Assembly (NCBI GenBank): GCA_965222705.1
Contig: CBDCUO010000032.1
Location: forward strand, 124,001 to 188,000
Reading direction: 5' to 3'
DNA length: 64,000 nt
DNA from: JAFMDF01 sp965222705
Lineage (GTDB): Bacteria > Bacteroidota > Bacteroidia > Chitinophagales > Saprospiraceae
The translations under genes were made by a program, and so were the position numbers. Shown piece after piece: positions 45,501 through 54,125 of this stretch. The notes beneath the pieces were generated by a model. The model saw only the letters and a program-made list of their open reading frames with translations, had not been told where the DNA came from and searched no databases. The first letter of the stretch is position 1. Every line of letters begins with the position of its first letter.

Positions 45501-48500
45501 ATACCCCACAGCCGACTAATATTTTAGGCGGCGGTAGCTTTTGCGAAGGCGTACCAGTTAAGTTAACTGCTGATGGCGATACGGCTTTTACGGAAACAAT
45601 TACCTATTTCTGGACGGGACCCAATGAGTTTATAACTAGCGGAGCGGCAGCAGCGAATGTCGCTTTCTCTCTTGACTTAATTGACACCAGAGAAGCAGCG
45701 AGTGGCACTTATGGTTTGGTTTTGGAAACCGAAAAAGGATGCCAATCCCAGCCATTGCAAACAACGGTTAATTTAAGAGAACAGCCACTTACCCCACAGC
45801 TAAGTGCTGTCAATGAAGAGCTTTGTGCAGGGGAAACCATTCAGCTAAATACCCAAAGTTATACAGGCAATGAAGTGCTTTATGAGTGGTTTAAGTTGGC
45901 AGATGGTAGTTCTGTTGCAATAGATACGACCCCCAATGCGACCCTTTTTATTGAAAATGCTGAAGTGTTGAATACTGGGGCTTATACAGTCAAAGTGACA
46001 GTAGATGGTTGCGCTTCCAATATTTCCAATGCTGCGCAGGTACAAATACATCAATCGGTGTCGAATCCGGTTGCTTCGGCAACCGCAACGATAGAAAATC
46101 CTGTTTGCGAAGGAGCAACGGTTTCCTTATCTGTTCCTTTTCAAGCCGGAGCAAGTTACCAATGGTATGGTCCAAATGGCTTTACTTCCGACCAACCGAC
46201 TCCTGCTTTTCAGGATGCTACGGCTGCTATTAGCGGGGCTTATTATGCTGTTATTACGCTGGATAATTGTTCAGCTACGACCAATGAGGTCGAAGTATTG
46301 GTCTATGCCACGCCTGCCAAACCTGAAATTTTTATAGACCAGGCAATTCAATGCCAGGGTGATGAAATTGCTTTGAAAGTAAGAGATCCCGTTAGTTTTT
46401 CTGATAGTTCCTTGGTGTTTAACTGGTACACCATTGAAGGGAATCGTTTGGTCAACACGACGAGTGAGCCAGAATTAATTTTTAATAATATTGAAAAAAC
46501 TAATAGTGGAACTTACTATGTAGAAGCAATGAATGGAGCTTGTACTTCTCCTGCTTCCAATGCCGCTTTGATTGATGTTCGACCCATTGTAGAAAACTTG
46601 ACAGCCAGTTCTTCCACAGCAATTAATACACCTGCTTGCGAAGGAGATTTAGTGACCTTTTCTGCATCTTTCGAGACAGGAGCTACTTATGAATGGTATG
46701 GTCCAAATGGTTTTACTTCCGATCAGCCTAAGCCTTCTATTGAAGCAGCAAAAACGGAGCAAAGCGGAATCTATTACGTAGTGGCTACTTTAAATGGATG
46801 CTCTACCACTAGTAATGAAGTCAATATACGGATTAATCCAAGTCCTGAAAAACCAACTATAGGCATTGATAATCAAATTCAGTGTAAAGGTGACCCTGTA
46901 AGACTAAATATTATAAGTCCCATTAATTATCCACTAGATAGCAATTGGCGATTTATTTGGTACACTACGGCTTCTTCGGCTCCAATCAGTACTACATTAG
47001 AACCTTTTTTAGATTTGTTAAGTTTGGAGGAGGCTAATAATGGCACTTATTATGTAGAAGCGAGCAACGGAAATTGCGTGTCAGCCGCCTCGAATAGCCA
47101 GTTGATAGAGGTACAATCAGCTGTCGAAAATTTCACCATTTCCAGTTCTGCTACGGCGGACAAACCTGCCTGCGAAGGGGATTTGGTGATGTTGATTGCG
47201 CCTTTTATACAAGGTGCAACTTATCAGTGGTATGGTCCAAATGGCTTTACCTCCAATCAGCCGCGACCTTTTGTCCCCGAAGCAACTACGGACATTAATG
47301 GCGAATATTATGCAGTTGTTTCACTGGGAGATTGCCCGACTACTAGTAATAGGGTCGAAGTAGCGGTAAGAGCAACGCCGCCAACTCCGAATCTCGTAGT
47401 GGACAATATGGAGCCATGTACTGGAGAGAAAGTAACTTTAAGATTCAATACTCCTATAAACGCCCCTGAAGGCAGTGATATAAAGGTGGATTGGTATATT
47501 GTAGAGAATAATGAATTGATAGGTACTACTGAAAACTTGGCTTTAGAGTTAGATAATTTGGAAAATATGGATGATGGCGCTTACTACGGGATTTTATCCA
47601 TAGATGGCTGTTCTTCCCAACCTTCTAATATTGCAGAAATTAATACCCAGGAAGGATTGGAAGCAGCTTTTATTCAAACAAATGCCAGCATAGAAAGCCC
47701 AATTTGTGAAGGAGAGCAAGTAACTTTATCTGTTCCATTTGAATTGGATGTCACCTACGAGTGGCATGGCCCAAATGGCTTTACTGCCAATATTCCAAAT
47801 CCTTCGATTCTCAATGCCTCAGCAGCGGCAAGTGGTGCTTATTATGTGGTGAGAAAAAAAGGAAATTGTTCCAGCGTGAGCCAAGAAGTAGTTATACAAG
47901 TAAGCCCGGTCCCTGACCAGCCAGAATTAATGTTGGTAGAGGCACCCCAATGTTATAGCGGAGAGGCAGTTTTAAGAATTAACAACCCGCAAATAATTCC
48001 AAATGGCAGTGAGGCAGTTTATAATTGGTATCATGTTCAGACAAACGAACTTGTTGGGACAAGCACTCAAGCTGTTTTTGCTCTTACCAATTTGACGAAG
48101 GCAAAGAATGGTACGTATTATGCCGTTTTAACCGTTGATGGTTGTAGTTCATCGCCCTCAAACGTTGGCCACATTTCGGTACAAGAACCAACTGAAAGCC
48201 TCATTGCTACGACTACTTCCAGTCTTACCAATCCAATATGTGAAGGAGAAACGGTTGTTTTGAACGTACCATTTATTATAGGAGCGACCTACAATTGGTT
48301 TGGCCCCAATGGTTTTGCCGCCGATATTCCAAATCCTTCGATTCCTAATGCAACAGCCGCAGCAAATGGTGATTATCATGCTATAGTGACAACGGGCATC
48401 TGTCCGATAAGAACCAATAATGTGGAGGTATTAGTCAAGCCAATGCCAGAAAAACCAACATTGGTTGTAGATGAACCCCAAAAATGTGAAGGCGATGATG

Positions 48501-49540
48501 TCGCATTGAATATTACCCGCCCACTTTCTTTTCCTGAAAATTCGAGTGTGACTTTTGAATGGTATGATGCTAGAACAGATTTGAAAATTACTTCTACAAC
48601 GGCGTCCAGTTTGGTTTTTTCCAACTTAAAAGCATCAGATAGCGGCTCTTTTTATACCAAGATTATTCAGGATGCTTGTGAGAGTGCTATTTCCAATATT
48701 GCAGAATTGGAAGTGAGTCGCACTCCCAATGAAACTGCCTTCATTATGGAGAATACCAATAATGCTTGCAACGAAACGGAAGTGATGATTGAGGCAATTC
48801 AGCCCATGCAAGGGAGTGGTATTTGGTCGGCAGATTTGGATATTGGCATTGTGGACCCTCTGAATCCAGTTACTTTATTAACCAATTTAAAAGATGGGGA
48901 CAATCAGATTTTCTGGACGCTTTCTTATAAGGGTTGTAAAAACTATTCCAAAGATTCGATAATTATTCGACAGGAAGATGCAGTAATTGACGCAAAAGAT
49001 GATGAATATACCATAGCTTTTAATAGTAAATTAGAGCAAGTGAATTTGCTGGACAATGACGTTTTAGATGATATAAGTGCTTATGAGGTGAAGTTAATGA
49101 ATCAGCCTAAAAATGGTCAATTAACGTTTGACAATGGGCTGGCAAAGTACCAACCCAACGCCAATTTCTTTGGTATGGATGTCTTTGAATACGAAATCTG
49201 TAACATCAATTGCCCGGACAAATGCGATCTAGCTACGGTACGGGTACGCGTAGTGGATAACTCCAACAGTGCGCTTTGCTTTGCCCCCAATATTATTACG
49301 CCCAATGGTGATGGACTGAATGACTGTTTCAAAGTACCTTGTGTAGAAAATCATCCTGAAAACACCTTGAAGATTTTTAATCGCTGGGGTGATCTGGTAC
49401 ATGAAGTTGTCAATTATCGAAACGACTGGACGGGTACTTACGATGGCAATCCGTTGCCCAATGGCACTTATTTCTACATTTTGGATATGAAACAAGGCGG
49501 AGAAGAACCCATGCAGGGCTATTTTACCATTATAAGATAA
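42590..49540 (+). CDS. Giant adhesin with TSP3 calcium loops, Ig-like tandem repeats and type B sorting tail
   Basis: A 2,316-residue surface protein. A signal peptide (residues 1-30, ending LRAEG) is followed by a 500-residue unique head. Residues about 530-960 are thrombospondin type 3-like calcium-binding loops (DSDGDGIADFQDLDDDNDG and many variants). From about 965 to 2050 there are six double Ig-like modules; the last five repeat every 177-178 residues, with Y-x-W-Y-G-P-N-G-F-T at the centre. A cadherin-like domain (NDEYTIAFNS, YQPNANFFGMDVFEY) precedes the type B tail (2230-2316: NIITPNGDGLNDCF, FNRWGDLVHEV, NGTYFYILD). The protein would be displayed by the T9SS and attached via the PorP/SprF protein 70 bp downstream. 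Calcium probably stiffens the stalk. Confidence 0.9.
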   Translation: MKPQALLSSFGKFIFLFALLFNSISSLRAEGSKDFRNYPGYRLFFNAEQEQQLKVFAAESEAINIGTSHVGIAGGFITVYRPDGTMHSIFDGSNGSAIINNDVEEINGPTGGGTTLGAGYEPGVITVANGETGVWTVRFEYPTYALTAFTNKLNRDAWTRADQPTGQRVVLAWDITVTQGGAGNAGGVPVEGRVYSNEYISIQNENGITTSPTFYILTKDGYQYQIDFKETDPWGFPLFSNSSGLVAADQQPCYQSAAQLDYKRSADVSSWTTGGKYLYHPQAEDTETIINNKVFFNPPDPSMPARALVTDVLRNNTHTTWLYQELMEISPVFEEVSFKGAVPVNGLCEEDFTAQEGLGGTFSFKININGIAKISLDFNDNGRFDDVVDRTFFQRIEVGMNAVFWDGKDGEGNIIPATADFHLNYKISARGGEVHILMLDIENNYGGIIFTRLNGVDSPSNEYYYDHSSVGGSVSGAGSPGMPGVSVTPYTFSSLFGNNKLLDYWTYIEFNNFENGGLDLNIVENCSRPIVDSDGDGIADFQDLDDDNDGIADMSEYCNPEGGWQCLSGFVDPSADNDNDLIPNYLDSSDPIVNNFCADNNEDGVCDEVSPLYDMDRDGVPDHLDLDSDNDGISDLVEAGHNQKDINGDGMIDGDASFFGQNGLFNALASDPDAATAVENYTRWDVDFDGVPDHDDLDSDNDGINDVAEANFGESDTNLDGRIDDAGNPPVVSSMGLVPLIDPAITLSPIPLPPDTDIDGIPDWHDLDSDNDGINDVGESLRPDDDDDGRIGTGKLIVNANGIAITDGSAAPLSTTSRPVNTDQEGEADFKDLDSDGDGINDVDEADQPDSDQDGIAGTGQPIVNSNGQIIADGENTPLVPISNPKDSDKDLKRDFQDVDRDNDGIADAYECPGGWPCVDTDNDSLPDVDDLDSDNDKLLDSEECPGGAPCPDENANNLVNFLEYNCNVRNTPQPTNILGGGSFCEGVPVKLTADGDTAFTETITYFWTGPNEFITSGAAAANVAFSLDLIDTREAASGTYGLVLETEKGCQSQPLQTTVNLREQPLTPQLSAVNEELCAGETIQLNTQSYTGNEVLYEWFKLADGSSVAIDTTPNATLFIENAEVLNTGAYTVKVTVDGCASNISNAAQVQIHQSVSNPVASATATIENPVCEGATVSLSVPFQAGASYQWYGPNGFTSDQPTPAFQDATAAISGAYYAVITLDNCSATTNEVEVLVYATPAKPEIFIDQAIQCQGDEIALKVRDPVSFSDSSLVFNWYTIEGNRLVNTTSEPELIFNNIEKTNSGTYYVEAMNGACTSPASNAALIDVRPIVENLTASSSTAINTPACEGDLVTFSASFETGATYEWYGPNGFTSDQPKPSIEAAKTEQSGIYYVVATLNGCSTTSNEVNIRINPSPEKPTIGIDNQIQCKGDPVRLNIISPINYPLDSNWRFIWYTTASSAPISTTLEPFLDLLSLEEANNGTYYVEASNGNCVSAASNSQLIEVQSAVENFTISSSATADKPACEGDLVMLIAPFIQGATYQWYGPNGFTSNQPRPFVPEATTDINGEYYAVVSLGDCPTTSNRVEVAVRATPPTPNLVVDNMEPCTGEKVTLRFNTPINAPEGSDIKVDWYIVENNELIGTTENLALELDNLENMDDGAYYGILSIDGCSSQPSNIAEINTQEGLEAAFIQTNASIESPICEGEQVTLSVPFELDVTYEWHGPNGFTANIPNPSILNASAAASGAYYVVRKKGNCSSVSQEVVIQVSPVPDQPELMLVEAPQCYSGEAVLRINNPQIIPNGSEAVYNWYHVQTNELVGTSTQAVFALTNLTKAKNGTYYAVLTVDGCSSSPSNVGHISVQEPTESLIATTTSSLTNPICEGETVVLNVPFIIGATYNWFGPNGFAADIPNPSIPNATAAANGDYHAIVTTGICPIRTNNVEVLVKPMPEKPTLVVDEPQKCEGDDVALNITRPLSFPENSSVTFEWYDARTDLKITSTTASSLVFSNLKASDSGSFYTKIIQDACESAISNIAELEVSRTPNETAFIMENTNNACNETEVMIEAIQPMQGSGIWSADLDIGIVDPLNPVTLLTNLKDGDNQIFWTLSYKGCKNYSKDSIIIRQEDAVIDAKDDEYTIAFNSKLEQVNLLDNDVLDDISAYEVKLMNQPKNGQLTFDNGLAKYQPNANFFGMDVFEYEICNINCPDKCDLATVRVRVVDNSNSALCFAPNIITPNGDGLNDCFKVPCVENHPENTLKIFNRWGDLVHEVVNYRNDWTGTYDGNPLPNGTYFYILDMKQGGEEPMQGYFTIIR
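46050..48720 (+). repeat. Five tandem 531-534 bp repeats in the adhesin gene
   Basis: The TGG codon of the WYGPNGF core occurs at 46163, 46694, 47228, 47762 and 48296, intervals of 531, 534, 534 and 534 bp. Short blocks around these points are nearly identical between units, whereas the intervening parts have diverged. Confidence 0.85.
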
Positions 49541-49610
49541 ACCGTAAGGTGGATTGTGCTTATTTCAAAAATAAAACCTTCTGAGATTATCTTATAATCA
49601 AATAAAAAAC

Positions 49611-50534
49611 ATGAAAAAAATAATTTATACCACTTTTTTTCTTTGGTCGCTGACTAACCTCCAGGCACAACACGATGTGCAGTACACCCATTTTTTATTT
49701 AACAAACTGGCTTATAATCCCGCTTATGCAGGCGCGGCGGGCGAACCCAGCCTGCTGGCCATTTATCGCAACCAATGGCTCAATCTGGATGGTGCGCCAA
49801 AAACAGCAACGGCTAATTTTCATACGCCTTTTTTTGGGAGTCGTTCCGGCTTTGGAATTGGCGTGACCGCCGATAGGGTGGGCATGCTGCAAAACAATTA
49901 TCTAAATGTAAGCTATGCCTATCGCTTTTCAGTGGGCAAGGGCAAACTGAGTGCAGGGGTCAATGGTCGTTTGGAGCAAGGAAAAGTCAACTGGAATGAA
50001 GCCAGTCCATTGGACATTGGGGATGGTGCGATTCCAAGCAATGAAAATGCGAAAGTTCGTCCAAATTTTGGCTTCGGACTGTACTATGAGCAATCGAATT
50101 TTTATTTGGGCTTATCTATTCCTCAGTTACTTAATACAACTTTGTATAGAGATATTGACATAGTCGATAGAAGCACGGATTATCGAACGTATTATTTGAT
50201 GACAGGTTTTTTGACTCATTTGAGCAGTGCTGTAAAATTTCAGCCTGGTGCAATGATTAGTTTTAATGCAGAAGCACCCTTTGAGCTAGATGTCAATGCC
50301 AATTTGATTTTTATGGATGCTTTTTGGATAGGAGGCAATTACCGTTTGGGCGATTCCTTTGCCGCTTTGGTACAATACCAATTTACTCCTCAATTTCGGG
50401 CAGGTGCTGCTTTTGATTTTACAATGAGCGAATTGAAGTCTTACACGAATGGGAGTATGGAGGTCATGCTGTCTTACATTTTTGCAAAGAAGGACAAAAC
50501 AGTTGAGCAGGTAAATAATTTGAGATTTTTTTAG
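49611..50534 (+). CDS. PorP/SprF-family type IX secretion membrane protein (second copy)
   Basis: A 307-residue outer-membrane barrel of the PorP/SprF family. It has a signal peptide (MKKIIYTTFFLWSLTNLQAQ), then the family opening YTHFLFNKLAYNPAYAGAAG and NQWLNLDGAPKTATANFHTP. It is clearly paralogous to the protein at 17962-18894 but diverged, which fits each copy serving its own adhesin. It lies 70 bp after the giant adhesin and 84 bp before the OmpA protein, all on the plus strand. The family role is export and surface attachment of type B substrates. Confidence 0.93.
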   Translation: MKKIIYTTFFLWSLTNLQAQHDVQYTHFLFNKLAYNPAYAGAAGEPSLLAIYRNQWLNLDGAPKTATANFHTPFFGSRSGFGIGVTADRVGMLQNNYLNVSYAYRFSVGKGKLSAGVNGRLEQGKVNWNEASPLDIGDGAIPSNENAKVRPNFGFGLYYEQSNFYLGLSIPQLLNTTLYRDIDIVDRSTDYRTYYLMTGFLTHLSSAVKFQPGAMISFNAEAPFELDVNANLIFMDAFWIGGNYRLGDSFAALVQYQFTPQFRAGAAFDFTMSELKSYTNGSMEVMLSYIFAKKDKTVEQVNNLRFF

Positions 50535-50618
50535 GATAGGAACCCTTTTCCAATACTGCTCATCGCATTTGGTAGGGACAACCCCATCTTTTCACAAAAG
50601 AACTAATATCAAAAAATC

Positions 50619-52979
50619 ATGATAAAAAAACACTACTTTCTTCTAGTGCTATTGGTGATTCCCCTGATCAGCTATACTCAAAAAAACACCAAATCGGAAG
50701 CTGATAAAGCATATAATCGGTTGAGTTATCTCAAAGCAGCAGGTTTGTACCAACAGTTGGGAGTAGATGATTTGGATGTGGCTGCCAAGATTCGTTTAGC
50801 AAATAGCTATCGTTTGAATGGAGATACAGAACTGGCGGAGTACTGGTATGCGCAAGCCATTAGCAAGGCCAGCCATACAGACGATTTATTGTGCTATGCT
50901 CAAGTCTTGCAAAGCAATGGAAAATGCGAAAAAGCACTTGGCTGGTATAAGCATTATTTGAAAATGGTAGGAGCAAATGCCCGTTTGCCTAGAGCTTCCG
51001 TATCCGATTGTAGTGAATGGGAATTTTTACCGAAACGGCAAGTTGTCGTGACCAATGTTCAGGAAATCAATTCTGGACATTTGGATTTTAGCCCGATTCC
51101 TTATAAGGGTGGACTAGTATTTACTTCTACGAGAGGGAGTGAAGCTAGTGAGTATGAAGACCTTTGGACGAAAGACCATTTTTCTGATTTGTTTTTTGCT
51201 AAAAAAAATACGACTCAGACCTTTTCCACGCCGGAATTATTGGTAGGAGAGATAAATGGAGCATTTCACGATGGCATCGCCACTTTTAATAAGTCGGGAA
51301 CCTTAATGTATTTTTCTAGAAATGATGAACAGGGGAAGAATAGCAGAAATATTGTAGATTTAAAAATTTATCGTGCGGAGTTGCAGAACCAATTATGGGT
51401 CAATATACAAGAGTTGCCTTTTAATAATAAAGAAATTTCCACTTGTCACCCAGCGCTTTCAGCAGATGGCAGAACCCTGTATTTTGCCTCCAATCGGATG
51501 GGCGGATTTGGGGGCATGGATATTTATAAATCGGTTCGTGCTGGCAGTACCTGGTCCACCCCTGAAAACTTGGGGGCTACTATTAATACGGCAGGCAATG
51601 AGCTTTTTCCTTTTATTGACTTCAAAAACGACTTGTATTTTGCCTCTAATGGTCATGAAGGTGTAGGCGGACTAGATATTTATGTGGCACATAAAAACGG
51701 CGAGAACTGGACAAAAGCAGAAAATATGGGTGCGCCTATTAACTCTTCCAAAGACGATTTTGGCTTTTCTATTTTGGAAAATGGCAAAGAAGGCTATTTT
51801 TCTTCTAATAGAACAGGTGGGCAAGGCGGGGATGATATTTACCATTGGACAATTAGTGCTTCTGTTAATAGTAGCCAAAATGTGATTACGATTATGGATG
51901 AAGAAACAGGAGAAAGACTGCCGGATGTAATAGTAACGGTAGTAGAGGGTATTATAAACGAAAAAAATATCAGCCCAATAAGTGGCTTAAAAGTCAACAA
52001 CGATAGAGCTAATTACACAAATTACTATACCCGACCCATTAGCCTGTTGACGGACCCAAAAGGTAAAGTGCAACCTGATGTTAGAACCGGAAAGACCTAT
52101 ACTATTTTGGTAGAAAAAGCAGGTTATTCTCCGCTTAAAAAAGTAGTCAATGCTTATGATTTGCTCAGAACGTCAGAGTTTATAATTCTCTTAAATAAAA
52201 GAAAAGGATTGTCATTAAAAGGGACGGTCATCCATGAAAAATACAACCATTTTATTCCCAATGCTCATATTGAGCTATTTAATTTTTGCACAGGAGAATA
52301 TGAAAAAATGCTTTCGGATGAATTGGGTAATTTTGAATTTTACCTCGCCTGTGGCTGTGATTATGAATTGACGGGTAACAAAGAACGCTTTAGTGCGGAT
52401 AAAAAGCATTATTCTACGATCAATATTGACTGTAAAACAGCAAAACCGATCAATTCCATTTTGTATCTAAGTGTGGAAGATATGCCTACTAAGCCCAAGC
52501 CTGCTTCTCCAAAACCCGCTACGAATGTCAAGCCCACCGCTATACCACCAGTAATTTCCCATGCAGAAAGCAATGCCTATAAAGTTGGCCAAATCATTTC
52601 TCTGGAAAACGTATATTATGATTTTAATAAATCCTATATCCGCAATGATGCAGCTCGCGAATTAGACCATGTAGTGAATTTATTAAAAAAATATCCCAGT
52701 ATGGAAATCCAATTGGCCTCCCATACTGACTCCAGAGGCAATAGTAGTTATAACCAACGCTTATCCCAAAAACGGGCAGATGAGGCGGTGAACTACATTA
52801 TTTCAAAAGGGATTTCTTCTAGCAGAATTACAGCTAAGGGATATGGGGAGTCCCAGCCGAGAAATGGCTGTATTGACGGTATTCGATGCAATGAAGAAGA
52901 ACATCAACGCAACCGACGAACGGAAGTAAAAATCACTCAACTGGACGAAAATGTAAAAGTGCAATATAGAGGAAGATAG
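50619..52979 (+). CDS. PorE-like OmpA-family protein with TPR and beta-propeller repeats
   Basis: A 786-residue envelope protein. After a signal peptide (residues 1-20) there are TPR-like helices (about 25-140). WD40-like PD40 propeller blades follow at about 170-410 (HPALSADGRTLYFASNRMGG, FSILENGKEGYFSSNRTGG), and then two carboxypeptidase-regulatory-like beta domains (about 420-620). A proline/lysine linker precedes the C-terminal OmpA domain (about 655-770) with the peptidoglycan-binding sequence LASHTDSRGNSSYN and AKGYGESQP. This order matches PorE-type T9SS proteins, which tether the machinery to peptidoglycan. It is the third gene of the adhesin-PorP-OmpA operon. A hairpin follows its stop. 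Confidence 0.9.
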   Translation: MIKKHYFLLVLLVIPLISYTQKNTKSEADKAYNRLSYLKAAGLYQQLGVDDLDVAAKIRLANSYRLNGDTELAEYWYAQAISKASHTDDLLCYAQVLQSNGKCEKALGWYKHYLKMVGANARLPRASVSDCSEWEFLPKRQVVVTNVQEINSGHLDFSPIPYKGGLVFTSTRGSEASEYEDLWTKDHFSDLFFAKKNTTQTFSTPELLVGEINGAFHDGIATFNKSGTLMYFSRNDEQGKNSRNIVDLKIYRAELQNQLWVNIQELPFNNKEISTCHPALSADGRTLYFASNRMGGFGGMDIYKSVRAGSTWSTPENLGATINTAGNELFPFIDFKNDLYFASNGHEGVGGLDIYVAHKNGENWTKAENMGAPINSSKDDFGFSILENGKEGYFSSNRTGGQGGDDIYHWTISASVNSSQNVITIMDEETGERLPDVIVTVVEGIINEKNISPISGLKVNNDRANYTNYYTRPISLLTDPKGKVQPDVRTGKTYTILVEKAGYSPLKKVVNAYDLLRTSEFIILLNKRKGLSLKGTVIHEKYNHFIPNAHIELFNFCTGEYEKMLSDELGNFEFYLACGCDYELTGNKERFSADKKHYSTINIDCKTAKPINSILYLSVEDMPTKPKPASPKPATNVKPTAIPPVISHAESNAYKVGQIISLENVYYDFNKSYIRNDAARELDHVVNLLKKYPSMEIQLASHTDSRGNSSYNQRLSQKRADEAVNYIISKGISSSRITAKGYGESQPRNGCIDGIRCNEEEHQRNRRTEVKITQLDENVKVQYRGR

Positions 52980-52988
52980 CTCAAAGTG

Positions 52989-53030
52989 TTTAGAAAAGCG
53001 TAGAAGAGCAATACTCTGCACTTTTCTAAA
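52989..53030. terminator. Bidirectional hairpin between convergent genes
   Basis: TTTAGAAAAG (52989-52998) pairs exactly with CTTTTCTAAA (53021-53030). An inner AGAG/CTCT pair (53005-53008, 53014-53017) extends the structure. It sits between the OmpA stop (52979) and the reductase stop (53034) and could act in both directions. Confidence 0.65.
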
Positions 53031-53033
53031 TAT

Positions 53034-54035
53034 TTAATTTTCCGAAATTTTCAAAACCAATTTGCCTAATTTCTCTCCACTAAACAAGCGCAAAAAGGTT
53101 TCCCGAAAGTTTTCAATCCCTTCATAAATATCTTCTTTCGACTTCAATTTGCCTTGTGCCATCCACATCCCCATTTCCATAGCCGCCTTGCCGAAGTCTT
53201 TGGAATAATCCATGACGACCATACCTTCCATTCTGGCACGGTTGATTAAAAGGGAAAGGTAATTGGAAGGGCCCCTAATAGCCTCGGTATTATTGTATTG
53301 AGAAATGGCTCCACAAATAACAATTCTGGCATGCCTTCTTATTTGAGCTAGGGCAATGTCCAACATTTCCCCGCCGACATTATCAAAATAGACGTCAATG
53401 CCTTCCGGAGCGGCTGCCTTTAGAGCAGGGTAAACTTCTTCATTTTTATAATCAATAGCGGCATCAAAGCCCAAGGTTTCCACCAGATATTTGCATTTAT
53501 CAGGTCCACCAGCAGTGCCAATAACTGTACAGCCTTTTATTTTGGCAATTTGCCCAACCACGCTGCCCACTGCGCCGGCTGCGCCAGAAACCAAAACGGT
53601 TTCTCCTTCTTTGATTTCGCCTACTTCTAATATGCCAAAATAGGCAGTCATGCCAGGCATCCCCAATGTGCCTATATAGACGGGCATGGGAGCAAGGCTG
53701 GTATCTACTTTATAAAAACCCTGACCGTCGGTTTTTAAATACTGGGTCACGCCGCCCCAACCTGTGACAATGTCTCCCTTTTGGAAATGGGCGTTTTTGG
53801 ACTCAACGACCTCACCAATAGAGCCAGCACGCATGACTGCCCCAAGTGGGATAGGAGGAATGTAGGATTTGACATCATTCATCCAGCCGCGCATAGCGGG
53901 GTCTAAAGAGATATATTCGTTTCGGACGAGCAGTTCACCATCTTCGATAGAAGGGATCGGACTGACTTCCAGTTTCCAAGTATTTTCATCCGGTAATCCA
54001 ACGGGACGTTGCACCAATTTTATTTGCTTATTCAT
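53034..54035 (-). CDS. NADP-dependent oxidoreductase (MDR, CurA/prostaglandin reductase type)
   Basis: A 333-residue medium-chain dehydrogenase/reductase without the zinc-binding motifs of alcohol dehydrogenases. Family signatures are NEYISLDPAMRGWM near residue 45, GTLGMPGMTAYFGI near 120 and the nucleotide-binding VLVSGAAGAVGSVVGQIAK. YFDNVGGEMLD follows near 215. Members reduce the double bond of alpha,beta-unsaturated ketones and aldehydes using NADPH, often as detoxification. The length is normal. It is a single gene, separated by 90 bp from the channel gene upstream. Confidence 0.95.
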   Translation of the reverse strand: MNKQIKLVQRPVGLPDENTWKLEVSPIPSIEDGELLVRNEYISLDPAMRGWMNDVKSYIPPIPLGAVMRAGSIGEVVESKNAHFQKGDIVTGWGGVTQYLKTDGQGFYKVDTSLAPMPVYIGTLGMPGMTAYFGILEVGEIKEGETVLVSGAAGAVGSVVGQIAKIKGCTVIGTAGGPDKCKYLVETLGFDAAIDYKNEEVYPALKAAAPEGIDVYFDNVGGEMLDIALAQIRRHARIVICGAISQYNNTEAIRGPSNYLSLLINRARMEGMVVMDYSKDFGKAAMEMGMWMAQGKLKSKEDIYEGIENFRETFLRLFSGEKLGKLVLKISEN

Positions 54036-54125
54036 ATTTTATTATTTGAAATATTTTTGTTTTATTTTTTTAGAAAATTTTAAAATATATTGAAAATCAA
54101 TAGCTTATGAAACGAAATCGCTACG

